This document shows positions 37,530 through 50,028 of a DNA stretch of 64,000 bases, piece by piece. Positions within the stretch are counted from its first letter, which is position 1. Each line of letters opens with the position of its first letter. This stretch comes from Valencia hispanica. Its lineage: Eukaryota > Chordata > Actinopteri > Cyprinodontiformes > Valenciidae. Both the position numbers and the translations under genes were made by a program. Location: assembly GCA_963556495.2 (NCBI GenBank), contig OY747704.1, forward strand, positions 7,929,001 to 7,993,000, in the 5' to 3' direction. The notes beneath the pieces were generated by a model, which was given only the letters and a program-made list of their open reading frames with translations, was not told where the DNA came from and ran no database searches.

Positions 37530-38085
37530 AGGCAAGGCAATTTTATTTGTACAGTATAGCACACTTTCAACAACAAAGTAATTCAAGGTGCTTTACATGA
37601 TTAAGGGGTAAAATGAAAATAGCAGTAAAACACAGACAAAGCATATAAAGTAAAAACAGCAATAAAGCAATGAGCATACACAGATACATCAAGGCATTAC
37701 AAAGCATATAATGTAAAAACAGCAAGAAGCATACACAAAACATGATACATCAAAACATTAATCAAAGGCATCTCTAAACAGATACGTTTTTAGTTGTGAT
37801 TTAAAAGAACTCAGTGTTTCAGCAGCTTTGCAGTTTTCTGGAAGTTTGTTCCAGATTAGAGGAGCAAAGAAACTGAAAGCTGCTTCTCCATGTTTGGTTC
37901 TAATTCTAGGGATGCTGAGTAGGCTGGAATTAGAGGACCTGAGTGGTCTGGTGGGGTTGGTATAGTAACAGCAGATCTTCAATTCACCTGGGTGCTAAGC
38001 CAGTCAATGAGTTATAAACTAGTAAAAGTATTCTGAAGTCTATTCTCTGAGCTAAAGGGACCCAGTGTAAGGAAACACGGGAACT
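37530..38085 (-). mobile_element. L2-like LINE 3' fragment
   Basis: The minus strand encodes LHWVPLAQRIDFRILLLVYN then [20 protein letters not shown] and [14 protein letters not shown], followed by the AT-rich 3' end with ggcaattttatttgt. It is colinear with 26120-26700. It stops at the edge of the solo LTR at 38125. Confidence 0.82.
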
Positions 38086-38119
38086 GCCACTAGAGGTGGG
38101 AAGAGAGGGAGGTAACATA

Positions 38120-38811
38120 CTTAGTGTCATGTTCGTGTATTTTAAAAGACCCAAAGGCAGCAACAATGAAACTTAAAAATGATTTAATAATTTAAAAAAA
38201 CAAGGAACAAAAACTTACAGAACTCGGAGAACCAAAAATACTGAGATGAGGAAGGAAAATCAGGAACTGGGCAGGAATCAGGAACAGACAGGGAAAGAAT
38301 GACAACAGACCAGCAAGTAGTGACTGAATGAAAGCAGAATATATACTGGGGAGGAAATGAGGAAGTGAGAGGAGACCAATGACCAATTAGGGGAATCAGA
38401 TGCAGGTGAGAGGGAGAGAGCAGGTGGAAACAATCAACAGCTGGGGAGAGAGGTAGAATGGTTAGGGAGACAGAAAACTCTTAAGAAACTAAAGATAATA
38501 AGTCTAGGAAGGGGACCTAAGGAAACACTAGAGAGCAGAAGGAAGAAATAAATTAGGAAACTATCTAGAGGGAATAAACTAAGGAAACAAATGAGGACAC
38601 AAACAAAAGGTAGAACATCTAAGAGCAAGAAAATACAGAAACAATGAAGTGCCAGAATAAACCAATAAAGACAAGGAATAATCTAACATGAAAAGAACTA
38701 AGTTTAAAGACAAATAGGAGGGAACAAAACAAGAAAGCAGCTTTGGGTACAGAGGGGAAGGAAATTAAGTGGAAGGAAAACAAAGCAAAATCCACGAAAC
38801 CTGACACTTAG
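38120..38811 (-). mobile_element. Solo LTR (682 bp) with CTTAG duplication
   Basis: The unit 38125-38806 starts TGTCATGTTCG and ends AACCTGACA, flanked on both sides by CTTAG (38120-38124, 38807-38811). The TG...CA ends and 5-bp duplication are those of an LTR. By comparison with other fish LTRs (ctgcctttgggtcttttaaaat...catgaca on the minus strand) it is oriented minus. Polypyrimidine-rich frames inside are unsupported. Confidence 0.75.
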
Positions 38812-39134
38812 ATGATTAGAAGATCGTACTAACTGAGGCATTTCTTACTGGGAGGGTGATTGAGTAGGCCCAGGGGAAGGAAATGTGCAGGGCTGTGCAA
38901 CTGCGGCCGGCAGAGATGCGAGCATTTGAGGCTGGTGATACTTTCGTTATTCTTTTCCTCTTGTGTCTTCTGGGGCGATCGGGACTGGACGGTGAGCAAG
39001 GGTGGACAGGCAGGTGAGGGCGGCGGGTGTCCGGCCAGGGCTTGACAAGGGAGCGTCGAGGATGGGAAGGTAACGGCCCAGGAAAGGGCAAACCATCATT
39101 GTTGATATTAACACAGAGATGACCTGCAAAAAGG
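38812..39134. other. Unassigned G-rich stretch
   Basis: GC-richer than its surroundings (gcggccggcag, ggcggcgggtgtccgg). It does not resolve into a gene, and could be part of an old element with 39690-39990 as its other half. No exon support. Confidence 0.35.
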
Positions 39135-39675
39135 GACAACAACGATTGTACTTCCTAAGGAGGCTTAACTCTTTTAATGTCGATAAGGTTATCCTGTTTT
39201 TATTTTATAAATCTTTTATCAAATATGTTATTACTTTTGGTTTTATTGCCTAGTATGGGGGCATCAGTCTGAGGGAGAAAAATAACCTCAACCATGTTGT
39301 GAAGGTGGCTGGTAAGTTAATAGGTTGTCCACAGGTTTCCCTGGCAAGTATTTTTGAGGGGCAGGTTATGAGGAAAGCAGATGCCATATTGAACTGTGTA
39401 AATCAGCCCCTTCACTGTTCTCTTGACGTCCTTACCTCAGGCCGGAGATTCAGAGTCCCTTGTTTTAAGTCCAATAGAACAAGGAACTCCTTTATACCAA
39501 GTGCAATTTGGTTGCTAAATTTGCACAACTCCGGGACCTAGATGAGTAGTAGTGTAACAGTGTTGTTTAATTATTTTATAGGTGTATGTGGTGTTTACTT
39601 GTTGTTTTATCTGTATGTTTACCTGGGTGCAAGACACGTTTCCCTTAGGGGACAATAAACTGAAACTGAACTGAT
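39135..39675 (+). mobile_element. CR1/Rex1-group LINE 3' end
   Basis: The plus strand encodes RLYFLRRLNSFNVDKVIL, GGISLREKNNLNHVVKVAGK and FKSNRTRNSFIPSAIWLLN, the C-terminal domain of this LINE group. It ends ttcccttaggggacaataaactgaaact. One stop lies near 39253. Confidence 0.78.
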
Positions 39676-40739
39676 CAGAACTGCGGGCTGCAGTGAGGAG
39701 GCAGACGGTTCTGGAGATCCAGGGACGCACAAAAACTGCAAGGAAGAAACGCAGGAGAAGGTAACTTCCTTTTAAAGTGTTTGAGACTTTAGAAGTAGTC
39801 TAAAAGAGGCCTGTTACCACATAAGGGTGTTTAACCATCTGGCGTCTGCTCCAGGTAAATGGTCCCCTTTTAAAGGTTCTCCTAGATTAGTCTGATTGGA
39901 GATGGCTGGCGCTGCACCTGCCTGCCGCACCTAGGAAGGGCAGAGGTGAAGCCACACACATAGACACATACTCGCAGCTACACAGAACTTAACAGTATGT
40001 TGTTGTTCTTAATGCATTACGTACATACACATTTTGTTTGTTTTTGTGAATCATACACCCATTTGTCTGTCACTTTGGTGCCGGTGTCTGATGTATGGGC
40101 CACAAGGGCTGGTGTACAATGGCAAGCCGAGTCGTATGAGTGTGCAAAAGGTGCAGCTAGGCAAAAACGAGTTACTAGTGAGAGTATTTCTGAACTAGTT
40201 TGCCAAAAGTTCAAACTAGTTGGGGAAAATGTTATATAAATAAATAGTTCCATGAAGTCGCATACTGGTTGGCATTCACAACAGCTGATATCAAGAATAT
40301 GGAGTTTTTACCGAAACGGCTTGCCATGCCGGCTCTTTCTCCACTGGCAGCTAGGTTTTTTGTTGTTTTTTTGCAGCACACTTTGACGTAACACGTCAGA
40401 GGACTCTGTCAGGGGTGTTTAAAAGTTCAAAGAGCAAGAGTGGTGCAAAGAGGGCTAGAATTAAACGGAGGGAAGCTCTGGAAACAAACACTACTAAATG
40501 GGCAAAACTGGCCAACTTTTTCACTAAAACAAGCTTGCGGTTTGGGACAACAAACGAGGAAGATGAAACGGGTAAGACAACAATTTAACTTTGCCAGCAA
40601 ACCACCATTCGAGTTAATTATCAAGTCCATGAATTGAGTGATGATGTGGGAACTAGCATAACACATCATTTTAATAATGTTATGATGCGACACTCCATAA
40701 CTGGGAAACTTTGTCTTGTAGCTCCTCAGAGTCAGTATG

Positions 40740-40985
40740 GAAGGAACAGTTGTCTTGCAATCAGAGGGTCGTAGGTTAAATTCCAGCTTCCTACTGTCAC
40801 ATGTCAGTGTGCCGCTGGGCAAGGCACTTAACCCCAAGTTGCCTAGCGAGCACTGTATTAGTGTATGAATGTGTGCATGTTTTGTGAGGGCGAATGGGTG
40901 GATGTCGCTCCAGTGCAAAGTCCTTTGAGTGGTCAGTATGACTAGAAAAGCGCTTTATAAGTTCAGTCCATTTACCATTTAACAG
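40740..40985 (+). repeat. tRNA-derived-type SINE
   Basis: Has a B-box-like ggttaaattccag, then gggcaaggcacttaacccc, gtgtatgaatgtgtg, aaaagcgctttataagttcagtccatttacc: the layout of common teleost SINEs. The 5' head is worn. Confidence 0.65.
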
Positions 40986-41269
40986 GTAATAACAAGCAGC
41001 CATCAGTTCCAATATAACCACTTTCTATGCCCAAATAACACTGTGACCTGTTATACTTTTTTAATTTCAAAGTAAGACAATAAATACACAAAGCCCACAT
41101 TTGAAAGAGAATAGAATGAAATTAATATTAAAATAAGCCTGCATTTTTGCCATTGAAAATATTTTAATTAAGTCAAACGTTTTTTCCATACCACAGAACA
41201 GTGTGCTGTTGTAGCTTTAACATGTAAGGTTATAATCACGATTTTAATAATAATAATAGTTTGTGATAT

Positions 41270-41397
41270 AAAGTGGGCCGGTCTGAGGCATGAAACTCCA
41301 CGGATGAATATGAGTCCCACTCCGGTCCTTCTGGTACACATGAATTTCTCCAGTGAGGGACAATAAAGGACAGTTCTATTCTATTCTATTCTATTCT
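41270..41397 (+). mobile_element. LINE 3' end with (TTCTA)n tail
   Basis: acacatgaatttctccagtg then agggacaataaagga and five (TTCTA) units: a Rex/CR1-type 3' terminus. The following solo LTR inserted in its tail. Confidence 0.6.
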
Positions 41398-41749
41398 TGT
41401 CATGATCCCTGTGTTCCCTGTGTCTCCTCCTTCCTGTTTCAGTGTGTTTTTGCCCTTACCTGCCTGTTTCCTGGTCCTCCTTCTCACCTGTGGCTTGTTC
41501 CTCATCTCCCCAGCTGTCCTGTTTCCCTGATTACCTCACGTGTATTTAATCAAGTGTGCTTCTCTCATCCTTTGCTGGTGTCTCATCTCATTTCCTGTCT
41601 GAGTCGTTCTTGTGTGCTCCACATTGACCTCCAGAATCCTATACCCTATACTTCCCCTGTTGGGATATGGTCATGGAATTAAATAAAGACTGCAAACTGT
41701 AGAGCCGCCTGTGTCTGGGTCCTCTAACAACACATTTCATGACAATTCT
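41393..41749 (+). mobile_element. Solo LTR (347 bp) with ATTCT duplication
   Basis: The unit 41398-41744 runs from TGTCATGATCCCTGTG to CATTTCATGACA, with palindromic ends. An AATAAA at about 41684 precedes a short R/U5-like segment. ATTCT flanks both sides (41393-41397, 41745-41749). Because the host tail is itself TTCTA repeats, the duplication alone is weak evidence, but the clean TG...CA ends support an LTR. Confidence 0.75.
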
Positions 41750-44590
41750 ATTCTAAGTGAGTGAAGATGTTAGACAGGAGTCTATAAGATAAGTTGTAAT
41801 ACTTTGATCAGTAGTTTTAAAGGTACTTACTTGAGACTAGTCCAAGACAAGTGTGAGGACCTCTTTGACAGTTACTGCCCTGATAGATACTGTAAGTCAT
41901 AATGATACAGAATATAGTAATGTGACACAATATTTTACATATTCAAGAGAAAAATGTTTCAAATGCACTTTTCATACTCTGCCTACTTTTATGAATTTTC
42001 TTTTCGTTCTGCTTTTTGCTGAAAAGCTGCCAAAATTAAAGGGATAAATGGCAAGCTGGGGATATTTCCCAAATGTACTTGTCAGCACTTCTGAAACCTT
42101 GTTGGGTTTTGGAGAAACAGATAATACTGTTGAACTTGTGCTGTTGCATGAGAGGAAAGCAGCATCCAGAGGATGTTGGGATATCTGATGCTGAGACTGT
42201 TGTAAACATCACAAAAGGAAGTCACTCAATCTTAGCTTTAACAAAGAAAGCTGAGTTCAGCCATTTCCTCATTACCATGTTATGATGCTGATTTGGGCAT
42301 TATCCACATGGCCATCAACTGCTGATTTGCCTGACGTCAAAAAACTTATCAGATCTCACACTGTTCATGGTCAAGCTGCAATGGAATGCATCCTCTTTCA
42401 GCTTGGGAAGAAATGGCTTCCTTCCGTCTTTGCTTTATGCTTCCTTTCTCATTAGTCCTTTACATACAGTACCTTTGTGTTTTATACTTTCTTTCTGCCT
42501 ATCTCACCATGCCTTGATATTTTCATACATAAAGGTTACCCTTTATTAAGCAAATATGAGACGGTCTTCTCTTGCATGCATAATTATACAAACTACTAAG
42601 ATTGCGAAGCTCTAATCAACAAAATAGACTTTGAATCTGTAAAAGATTACCTGTAGTCATTAATCACAGTAGACCTACAGAAAAACATGCTGTTATAACC
42701 TTTTGTGCTTTGATCCACCCAACACTCCTTCTCAAATTTCCCAAAATTAGTTAAATAAAATTAGAATGAAAAAAACCTTTGATGAAACCAAACTAATGGA
42801 AAACAGACATTTGCCTTAGCTAGTTGGAATGAAAGGACACCGAGAGGAAAAACAGACTGGATGAAAGAAAAAGAGACAACAAAGACCAATAAACAGTTGT
42901 CGGGCCAGTACTACAGAGTAAACATGCTGCTCTGGAGCCAGATACCTGATTGAAGATATAGGGAAAGACAAACATAATCTAAAAAATAACAAATTTACTG
43001 TCATCACTCAAGATTTGGTGAAAAACAGAGTATAAATTGAGAAAAAAAAGCGCTTCTGACGGACACATCGGCTTCTTTTCGGCAAAAAGTTTTCTAAAAC
43101 AGTGGGATTAGGTGATTATAAAGTGTTGTTCTAGTCAGCTCTCTAGTTAAAAGTGATATGTGTGATTTATTTTCAAGAATTCAATTTAATTTGTGCTTGC
43201 TTTTACTTTCAGCTAAAGATGGACCTGTAGGACATAATGACAGTTACTAAGATTTATTACTTGCATTGATTCCTCAGAGTAGACTCAGAGATCATGCTTA
43301 AAATACTGTCAAAGGCAGCCTGGAGTGACCTCGTTAAAAATAAGCTCGAGATATATTAATGATGCCATGCTAATAGAGCAGTACACACATGGTTGGGGAC
43401 AGATAATCTTGAACTGCTGGAATGGTATTATAGCAGTAAGCTCAGTAAAAGAGGCTTCATTTAAAGGATTTTGGGGCTTCAAAACCCCACATCCAGATTA
43501 TTAAGAAACAACTTCTGATTTATATTCTAAAGTTTGCAACAGTGCAGCTAGGACAACAGGTCAACTATGGAAATATCAGATTAGATCAAATAAGATGATC
43601 TCTATCCTAGCATCCAAGGTTCAGTCGCATGAAACTAGATTCACCTAGACTTAAGACAGAACAATAAGCATTTACTGTAGAGATACATATGGGAGAAGGA
43701 GGCATCAGATACCATCAATGCCACATGGTTGTACAATCTGAAAGATAGAAAAATCTGAAGGGTGTTGGCCATTTTGACAGATATTCAAACCCCTGACCAC
43801 TTGGTGCAAATACGCAGACATGTTTAACTTTACGCACGGAGTACAGGTAACCAATCACAAAAAGATTTCCATTAGAACATCTGAACATTATCTCAGACCT
43901 GGAGACCGTAGCCTACTCAATGCATCTCGCTATCTGCAAGCTTACAGCACATTGAAGAGTTACCGAGGCTTTGGAGTGCATCTGTGGCTGCACCGGACAC
44001 AGACTGGCAGATCGCTGCAGTTTAACTACTGATGGTAAAAGGGGGATTTCCTCCAACTGAAGCAAAAAGAAAAGCCCTTGTTCCTAGAGTTTTTCTTTAT
44101 TCTGATCACTTCAATTGGAGAAGTGTTCCCTGATTTCAAAAGTATGGCTGAAGTGGCACTTCAGCCTCCAATACGCACAGGCGGAGCATTCAGGCCACAG
44201 CAGGTGAAATGTTCATAATACATGTATCTTATTAATCTGCTCTATGTGTGATGGTATGATGTGGAGTCTGATCTAATATCAGCTTAAATGAATGAAAATG
44301 AACCACTTAATATGTTATTTAAGAAATTGATGGGTAAAAATTGATTATGACAATTTGTTTTACCCCGTCAGTCAAAATGACTGACAACAAAAGATTGTAG
44401 CCCAACCTCTGATACAGCTACAGATCTTAACAGAAATGCTTGATTGTGAAGAGCATTTGAAGCAACATGAGGTGTATTGATATCACAGTGGGGACATTCA
44501 CATGTTAAGGTAGCACACGCATAAAAAAATACAGAAATTACAGAAATACAGAAATACAATTAATTCTCATAATGCCCCACAAAGACAGGG
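41750..44590. other. No recognised gene or repeat
   Basis: Ordinary AT-rich intergenic sequence. Frames of 60-70 codons (for example 41853-42047, 42816-43007, 43820-44032) show no domain or splice support. Confidence 0.5.
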
Positions 44591-44599
44591 GCCTGCCAA

Positions 44600-44870
44600 G
44601 ACTAAAAAGGTAAATGTTTTTTGTGTACTGGGTGGGATAAACTTCGGTCTCTTTTACACCTGATTTGCTCCGCACCAGGGTTTGTTTGGAACTGCTTCGA
44701 GACCACCTCTTCAGCTGGGTCTCGGTTCACTTGTGTAGTGCGCACCAGAGTTTGCAGAGTTGTTTTCACACAGGCCCAAAAGGTTCGGACCAAGGGAGGA
44801 AACAAATTTTAGTTTGTTTTAAGCGACCTAAACAAGGCTGGTGTGAATATGCCTTTAGATAAATGGGAAC
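44600..44870. repeat. Possible dispersed DNA-element fragment
   Basis: ggttcggaccaagggagg, aagcgacctaaacaaggctg and ggtgtgaatatgcctttag resemble the terminal region of common fish non-autonomous DNA elements that begin with aggcatattcacacc. A matching opposite end was not found. Confidence 0.35.
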
Positions 44871-45735
44871 ACAAATAAATACATGAGCAAAGTGCATAAT
44901 GGATTTGGCAACAACACCAGAGGAGCCAACAGTTAGTGGTTTACAGTCAATACTGCAAAACTAGACATGCTAACCTGTGCACTTTTTGGCCTGAGTACAA
45001 GAATGCCTATAACTCTGTGTCATGCACATGGATCCTCACATCAACATGACACTGAGAGCCTTCATAGAGAGTTCAATGGGAATGTGGAAAACAACACTGA
45101 AAACCAAATGTTAAATGGGCTGATTTTATATAGTGCCTTTCCAGTTATACTGATCCCTCAAAGTTCCAATATTTCCCATTGCTAGGTGACTACTCTACCA
45201 AAGTGCCAAAGTCAATCAGTCAAATCTAATCACAAGTCATCAAGTATGCACCAAGGTGATGATCTGTCTCCACTACTGTTCTACATACATCTAAAATGCC
45301 TCAGAAAGTCATTATGGACTCAAACTTTGAAGTGCACCCATTAACTGGGAAACTCAGTTCGCTCTTCCCTTTTATGCATAATGGTCTGACTGGATGGACC
45401 AAGTCAGAGACTGAGGCCCGCATTGTGAGGGGCTTCTTTGAGTTTAAGGAACTCCTCTCTAAACATCGAAGTGAGAAATGTGCTTCATTAAATGGAGGTC
45501 ACCTTTGTTGTGATGTTTTCACACTTGTTCTTGTTGTTCCTTACTGTCAGGACTGACACTTTGTTTCTTTAAGCCATCTAACTTTTATGAAACTTGATGA
45601 CAATCTGTGTAATAAAATCATAGCTAAAATAAAATGCGAAAAGCAGTATGTTATTTTCTGGCAAGAAAATCACCTACCTCGGGATGAGCATGAAAATTTG
45701 AAAAAACATGAATTCAAACATACACTCATAAAAAA
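44870..45735. other. No recognised gene
   Basis: Contains an 86-codon frame at 45296-45556 with no recognisable motif and no splice context. Nothing else stands out. Confidence 0.45.
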
Positions 45736-45739
45736 GACA

Positions 45740-46170
45740 ATTCAAGGAGAATAGTAATACTTTTTGATACAATTTTAAACGATCTGAATCTTCAGTCCTC
45801 CCAGATTGCTGATATCGATGGACGTTATGTTATGGTAAAAGGTTTTATTGACCACAAAGATGTCACTCTATTGAATGTTTATAGGCCTCCAGAAAGTGAG
45901 AAGATATTTTATTTGACACGTTTAGAGACATCTGTGATATTGACATGTGGGGGGAATTGGAATAAATTTACAACAATCATTAGATTTAAATAATTTAGAA
46001 GAATAAAGCTGTTACCCAAAGCACTGCAAGTTGAAAAAAAATTGCTAAAAAAACTAGGCATGATGGATGTATAGATAGACTTACATCCAGATGAAAAAGA
46101 CTTTACTTTTTTTTCTCCACTGTCATGTTTTCTAGACTGGATTACCCTTTTTATGTTTTAAGTCTAGTTT
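45740..46170 (+). pseudogene. L1/Tx1-type LINE endonuclease relic
   Basis: Ordered fragments: DIDGRYVMVKGFIDHKDVTL, LNVYRPPESEK, ILTCGGNWN, LGMMDV and IDLHPDEKDFTFFS. These follow the APE endonuclease order of L1-type LINEs (RYxxVxG, LLNVYAPP, GGDWN, WRxxHPxxxxFTFFS). Stops and frameshifts are frequent. Confidence 0.7.
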
Positions 46171-46174
46171 ATTC

Positions 46175-46920
46175 TTCTCCGTCAGCAAGTTTACACAGAC
46201 ACACACCTGTACTGACAGAGACGGTTTCTTTTCAGACATGGGAGTCTTACAGAAAGAACAGAAAATAGAGAGATGGAAAACAAGCGAGTCAGAAAAAGCC
46301 AGTCCCCTCCTATGTCACAGGGAGAATTAGTATTCATAGTCTTGCCCACCTTGGCTTGCAACTGCCCAACAAGGCTGATTTTGCAGTCTGGAGAGAACAG
46401 AGCGTGTTTCTGCGAGCAGAAGCTAGAAGCTGATGCTAACTGTTAGCAATGAAGCTAACTGTTAGCAACTCCACAGCATGGCAGAACATGGTCGCGGGCT
46501 TGCTTTATTTGTGAACATAACACATCTGCGTTGCATTTTTTACCCAAGAAAGAGGAGCTGAGGAAGAAACTGTTGGAATTTATCTTGAAACACAGCCAGC
46601 GAAGTAAGTTAAGTTAATTATTTGTTTGAAGGCAGCATAAGAGTTGCACTGCTGTTAGCCAATCAGAGGGAAGACGTTTGCATATCATGAAAAAGGATGA
46701 GTTAGACCAGTGATCCTGGAGACCTAGCGACCAGAGCAAATCAAGTGAATGAGACCTTTAAGAACAAAGAAAAGGAAAAATCACGACCTGATAACAAATC
46801 TGAGATGTTTAGAAGAGGAACACATGAAAAATAATACTGATGACAATTTATAACAATTACTTTCTGCCACATAGACCCTAAACAAAATAAATGCAGACAT
46901 AAGGGGTCACAAGTCAGTGA
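46175..46920. other. No recognised gene
   Basis: Only short unsupported frames. A ctaactgttagcaa motif is repeated twice near 46440-46470. Confidence 0.45.
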
Positions 46921-47780
46921 TTTCTTGTGCTAGTCCCAAGTCCGGAAAAATGCAGAGTTGTTTTTGGAAGGCTATCCGACGTAAAAGTTAAGCCAAATCA
47001 ATTATGAGAATCACAAACATGAACTCCATACCGGATCGGTCAAAGCACTGGTTGACAACTGTTGACCTACAGGGTGCCGGTGGAAATTGGACTACTGTTG
47101 GTGGATGGAAGAGAGGAGGAATGCATGTTGGTAGGCAAAGAGAGAAGAGGAAATTCAAGAGTGTGGAACTGAGAGTAGGGGCTTTGAATGTTGGCACTAT
47201 GACAGAAAACCTAGAGAACTGGTGGACATGATGCAGAGAAGGAAGGTGGACATACTATGTGTTCAGTAGACCAGGTGGAAATGTAGCAAGGCTAGAAGCT
47301 TAGGAGAAGGGTTCAAATTGTTCTACCATGATGTAGATGGAAAGAGAAATGGAGTAGGAGTTATCTTAAAGGAGGAGTTTGTTAGGAATGTTCTGGAAGT
47401 GAAAAGAGTGTCAGATAGGCTGATGAAGCCTGAAACTGAAGAATAATGATCAATGTTGTTACTGGTTATGCCCCACGGGTAGGATACGAGTTAGAAAAGA
47501 AGCAGAAATTCTGGAGTGAACTAGATGATTTGATGTAGTGTATCCCCAGAGTCGAGAGCGTGGTGATTGGTGGAGACTTTAAAGGACATGTTGTTGAGGG
47601 CAACAGAGGTGACAAGGAAGTGATGGGCGGTTTGGTATCCAGGATAGGGATGAAGGACAGCTGGTGGTAGAGTTTGCGAAAACGATGGGAACGGCTGTTG
47701 TAAATACTTTCTTCCAGAAGAGGCAAGAACATAGGGTTACTTATAAGAGTGGAGGTAGGACTACATCTTATGTAGACATT

Positions 47781-50028
47781 GTGATGTTGGAATACAGCTG
47801 TAATTACTGGACCAAAACACAGACCTTCAGCTGTAAGAATGAAATAATCCCCCAATGCATTTCAGTTTCAACAAGACGAGGAGTTGTGAACCCCAAACTA
47901 ACTGCTGCCCTGAACTCAAGCCTCTTTGTCCATGGGCAACCACAAAGGAGAGGTGCATGCTTTAAACTTCCTTCGCTGGCGAGGGGGCTTCTGGAAGAAG
48001 CATGGTGAATCCAAAATACCTGTACAGTCTGTTGATCGTTGATCAGGTAACTGTATCCGGCCGATAGGAGGGGGAAGTCCTGAATCTGACTTGTTCAACA
48101 CTCTGCAGAAGGAATCTTTTGAATTATAGATTCCACCGAGAGACTATCTTTGCTGATGCTCTGCCGCCCCGCTGCCCTGATGCTGAACCGAGGGCTGCTC
48201 ACCCGACTCAGCTGAGCTGAAGGCTGCCTGTGAAAAGGGACCAGTCCGTGGGAGAAGATTGCGGAACAGAACTGAGCTCAGAAGACAGCGACGTTAGGAG
48301 CTAACGGTGGCTGGCACCCTCGAGGACTGACTGTTGGCGGCACTCCATGCAGCTGTTACTAACTGACCAGCTAAGTGTTGGTTTCTCTGCTTTAACGCTA
48401 ATCCCCCAGACAATGGAGCCATCCTTCAAAGGAGGTCTAAGAATTGATCAAGTAAGGTTGTGTCTGGGAAGAGATAAATTAGCTTAAGATAAAAAAAATT
48501 AAGGTTTGTTTTGATTGTCTATTTTACTGCATTTTTGCTGCATTTGTAAGAATTCATTCTTCAATTGTTTGGGTATGAACAGTGTTTTCAAAGGTTTCTG
48601 ACTGATAGAAGCAGTCATTTTAAATCATGCAACATGAGCTACTCCGTCCGACCAGAGGTTTTTCTTTGTTCTTTGGTGCTAAAGTAAAGAGAGTGGTTAT
48701 TGGCTCTGCACGTTTGTTTCTTATTAGTGCGGCCTGCTTTTGCAAACTACCAGTCCTCATAAACAATAAAGATAGCTTCCTATAAAATTCAAAATACAGA
48801 TGGGCTTCAAAATAGATAGTTTAAACACCAAATACTAATTGTATAAGCCGTTTTTGAAACCCCCTTTTTAGTATGTCAGAATACTGAAATTAGATCCATC
48901 ACTGCGGTGACTGGTCCCAAAATCAAATCCATTCCCCAAATTGTATTAATTTCTAACTGAGCAAATGATTTAATGAAACATTACTTCCTCCATAGAATGT
49001 TCTTCTTTCATGTCTGCTTTGCATTGTTTGAACACAAACCGAAAGTTGCTGGTTAGTCTTAAACTAATTACAATTAGTTTAAAACTAACTTAGCTTCACT
49101 CCCAAAACTCTTCAATTCAAGCCTTGGTCTTTAAGGATACATATTCATACTGAACTGTGACATCACGATCAATTTATTGGTTATTGTTTCTACTTCTTTG
49201 CAAATTTGTCTATTTTACTGTTTTAGTTTTATTATTCGTTCTTCTTTAACTTAGTAGTTTAGTTGTGTGTTACTAGTTTAGTGAGTTGGGGCTGCACAGT
49301 GGGGAAGTTGGTAGCACTGTTGCCTTGCAGCAAGAAGGTCCTGGGTTCAAATCCCGGCCTGGGGTCTTTTTGCATGGAGTTTGCATGTGCTCTCTGTCCA
49401 TGCGTGGGTTCTCTCCGGGTACTCCAGCTTCCTCCCACAGCCCAAAAACATGACTGTTAGGTGAATTGGTCTCTCTAAATTGCCCTTAGGTATGAGTGTG
49501 TGCATGTATGGTTGTTTGTCCTGTAAGTCTCTGTGTTGCCCTGCGATGGACTGGCGACCTCTCCAGGGTGTACCCCACCTCTCGCCCTTTGACAGCTGGA
49601 GATAGGCACCAGCCCCCCCGCAACCCTGCATTAGGATGGACAGGTACAGAAAATGGATGGATGGATGGATGGTTTAGTGAGTTTGTTGATTAAAGGATTT
49701 TGACTGAAAGTTTAATTATTTTACGTTAATAAACTTTTGTATTTGGAAAGTCGTTTGTTAATATTCCACATACATATGTAGTAACTTGCTGTTCAAAGAA
49801 CACCAATACCTTCATCTATTGTTTAATTGCTTCAGCCTTATCAGGCAGGTAATCATAAACATTAACTGAGGTTGAACTATTTGGCTATTATTATTTTTCC
49901 TGGATCCCAGGATGGTGCCCCAAACTTGGTTATTTTGACCTAAAACCCTTCATCTTATTAATAATTGCCCTAAGCAATTATTCTTAATTATTCATAGCCA
50001 AACCATACCTATTGTGACAAAACAGTGA
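47781..50028. mobile_element. TG...CA element with GTGA duplication (long LTR-like), containing a SINE
   Basis: GTGA at 47781-47784 and 50025-50028 flanks a unit beginning TGTTGGAATACAG and ending GACAAAACA. The RTE sequence reads continuously across it. Length is 2240 bp, or about 1.84 kb without the SINE and its duplication. TG...CA ends and a 4-bp duplication suggest a solo LTR, long for Gypsy but within retrovirus-like ranges. There is an AATAAA at about 48765. No coding domain was recognised; the 114-codon frame at 47664-48008 crosses the junction and is not a gene. A relative lies at 20030-20990. Confidence 0.6.
49276..49683 (+). mobile_element. tRNA-derived SINE with (ATGG)n tail and 12-bp duplication
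   Basis: GTTTAGTGAGTT at 49276-49287 and 49672-49683 flanks 49288-49671. The head has an A-box-like gtggggaagttggtagcact and a B-box gggttcaaatcccggcc. The body contains gttgccctgcgatggactgg and ends aaaatggatggatggatgg. The (ATGG)n tail matches that of the LINE at 15.2 kb, its plausible mobilising partner. Confidence 0.85.

Noticed and set aside
38192..38807. Several leucine/serine/phenylalanine-rich minus-strand frames as membrane proteins
   Set aside because: They lie wholly within a solo LTR whose strand is pyrimidine-rich.
41393..41749. ATTCT duplication as proof of LTR insertion
   Set aside because: The flanking LINE tail is itself TTCTA repeats, so the match could be chance. The LTR call rests on its TG...CA ends and internal layout instead.
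45296..45556. 86-codon plus-strand frame as a small gene
   Set aside because: No recognisable domain, no Kozak-like or splice context, and length within chance expectation for this composition.
49276..49683. A genuine tRNA gene from the A/B-box-like sequence
   Set aside because: No cloverleaf, wrong spacing, and a long body with ATGG tail and target duplication: a SINE.
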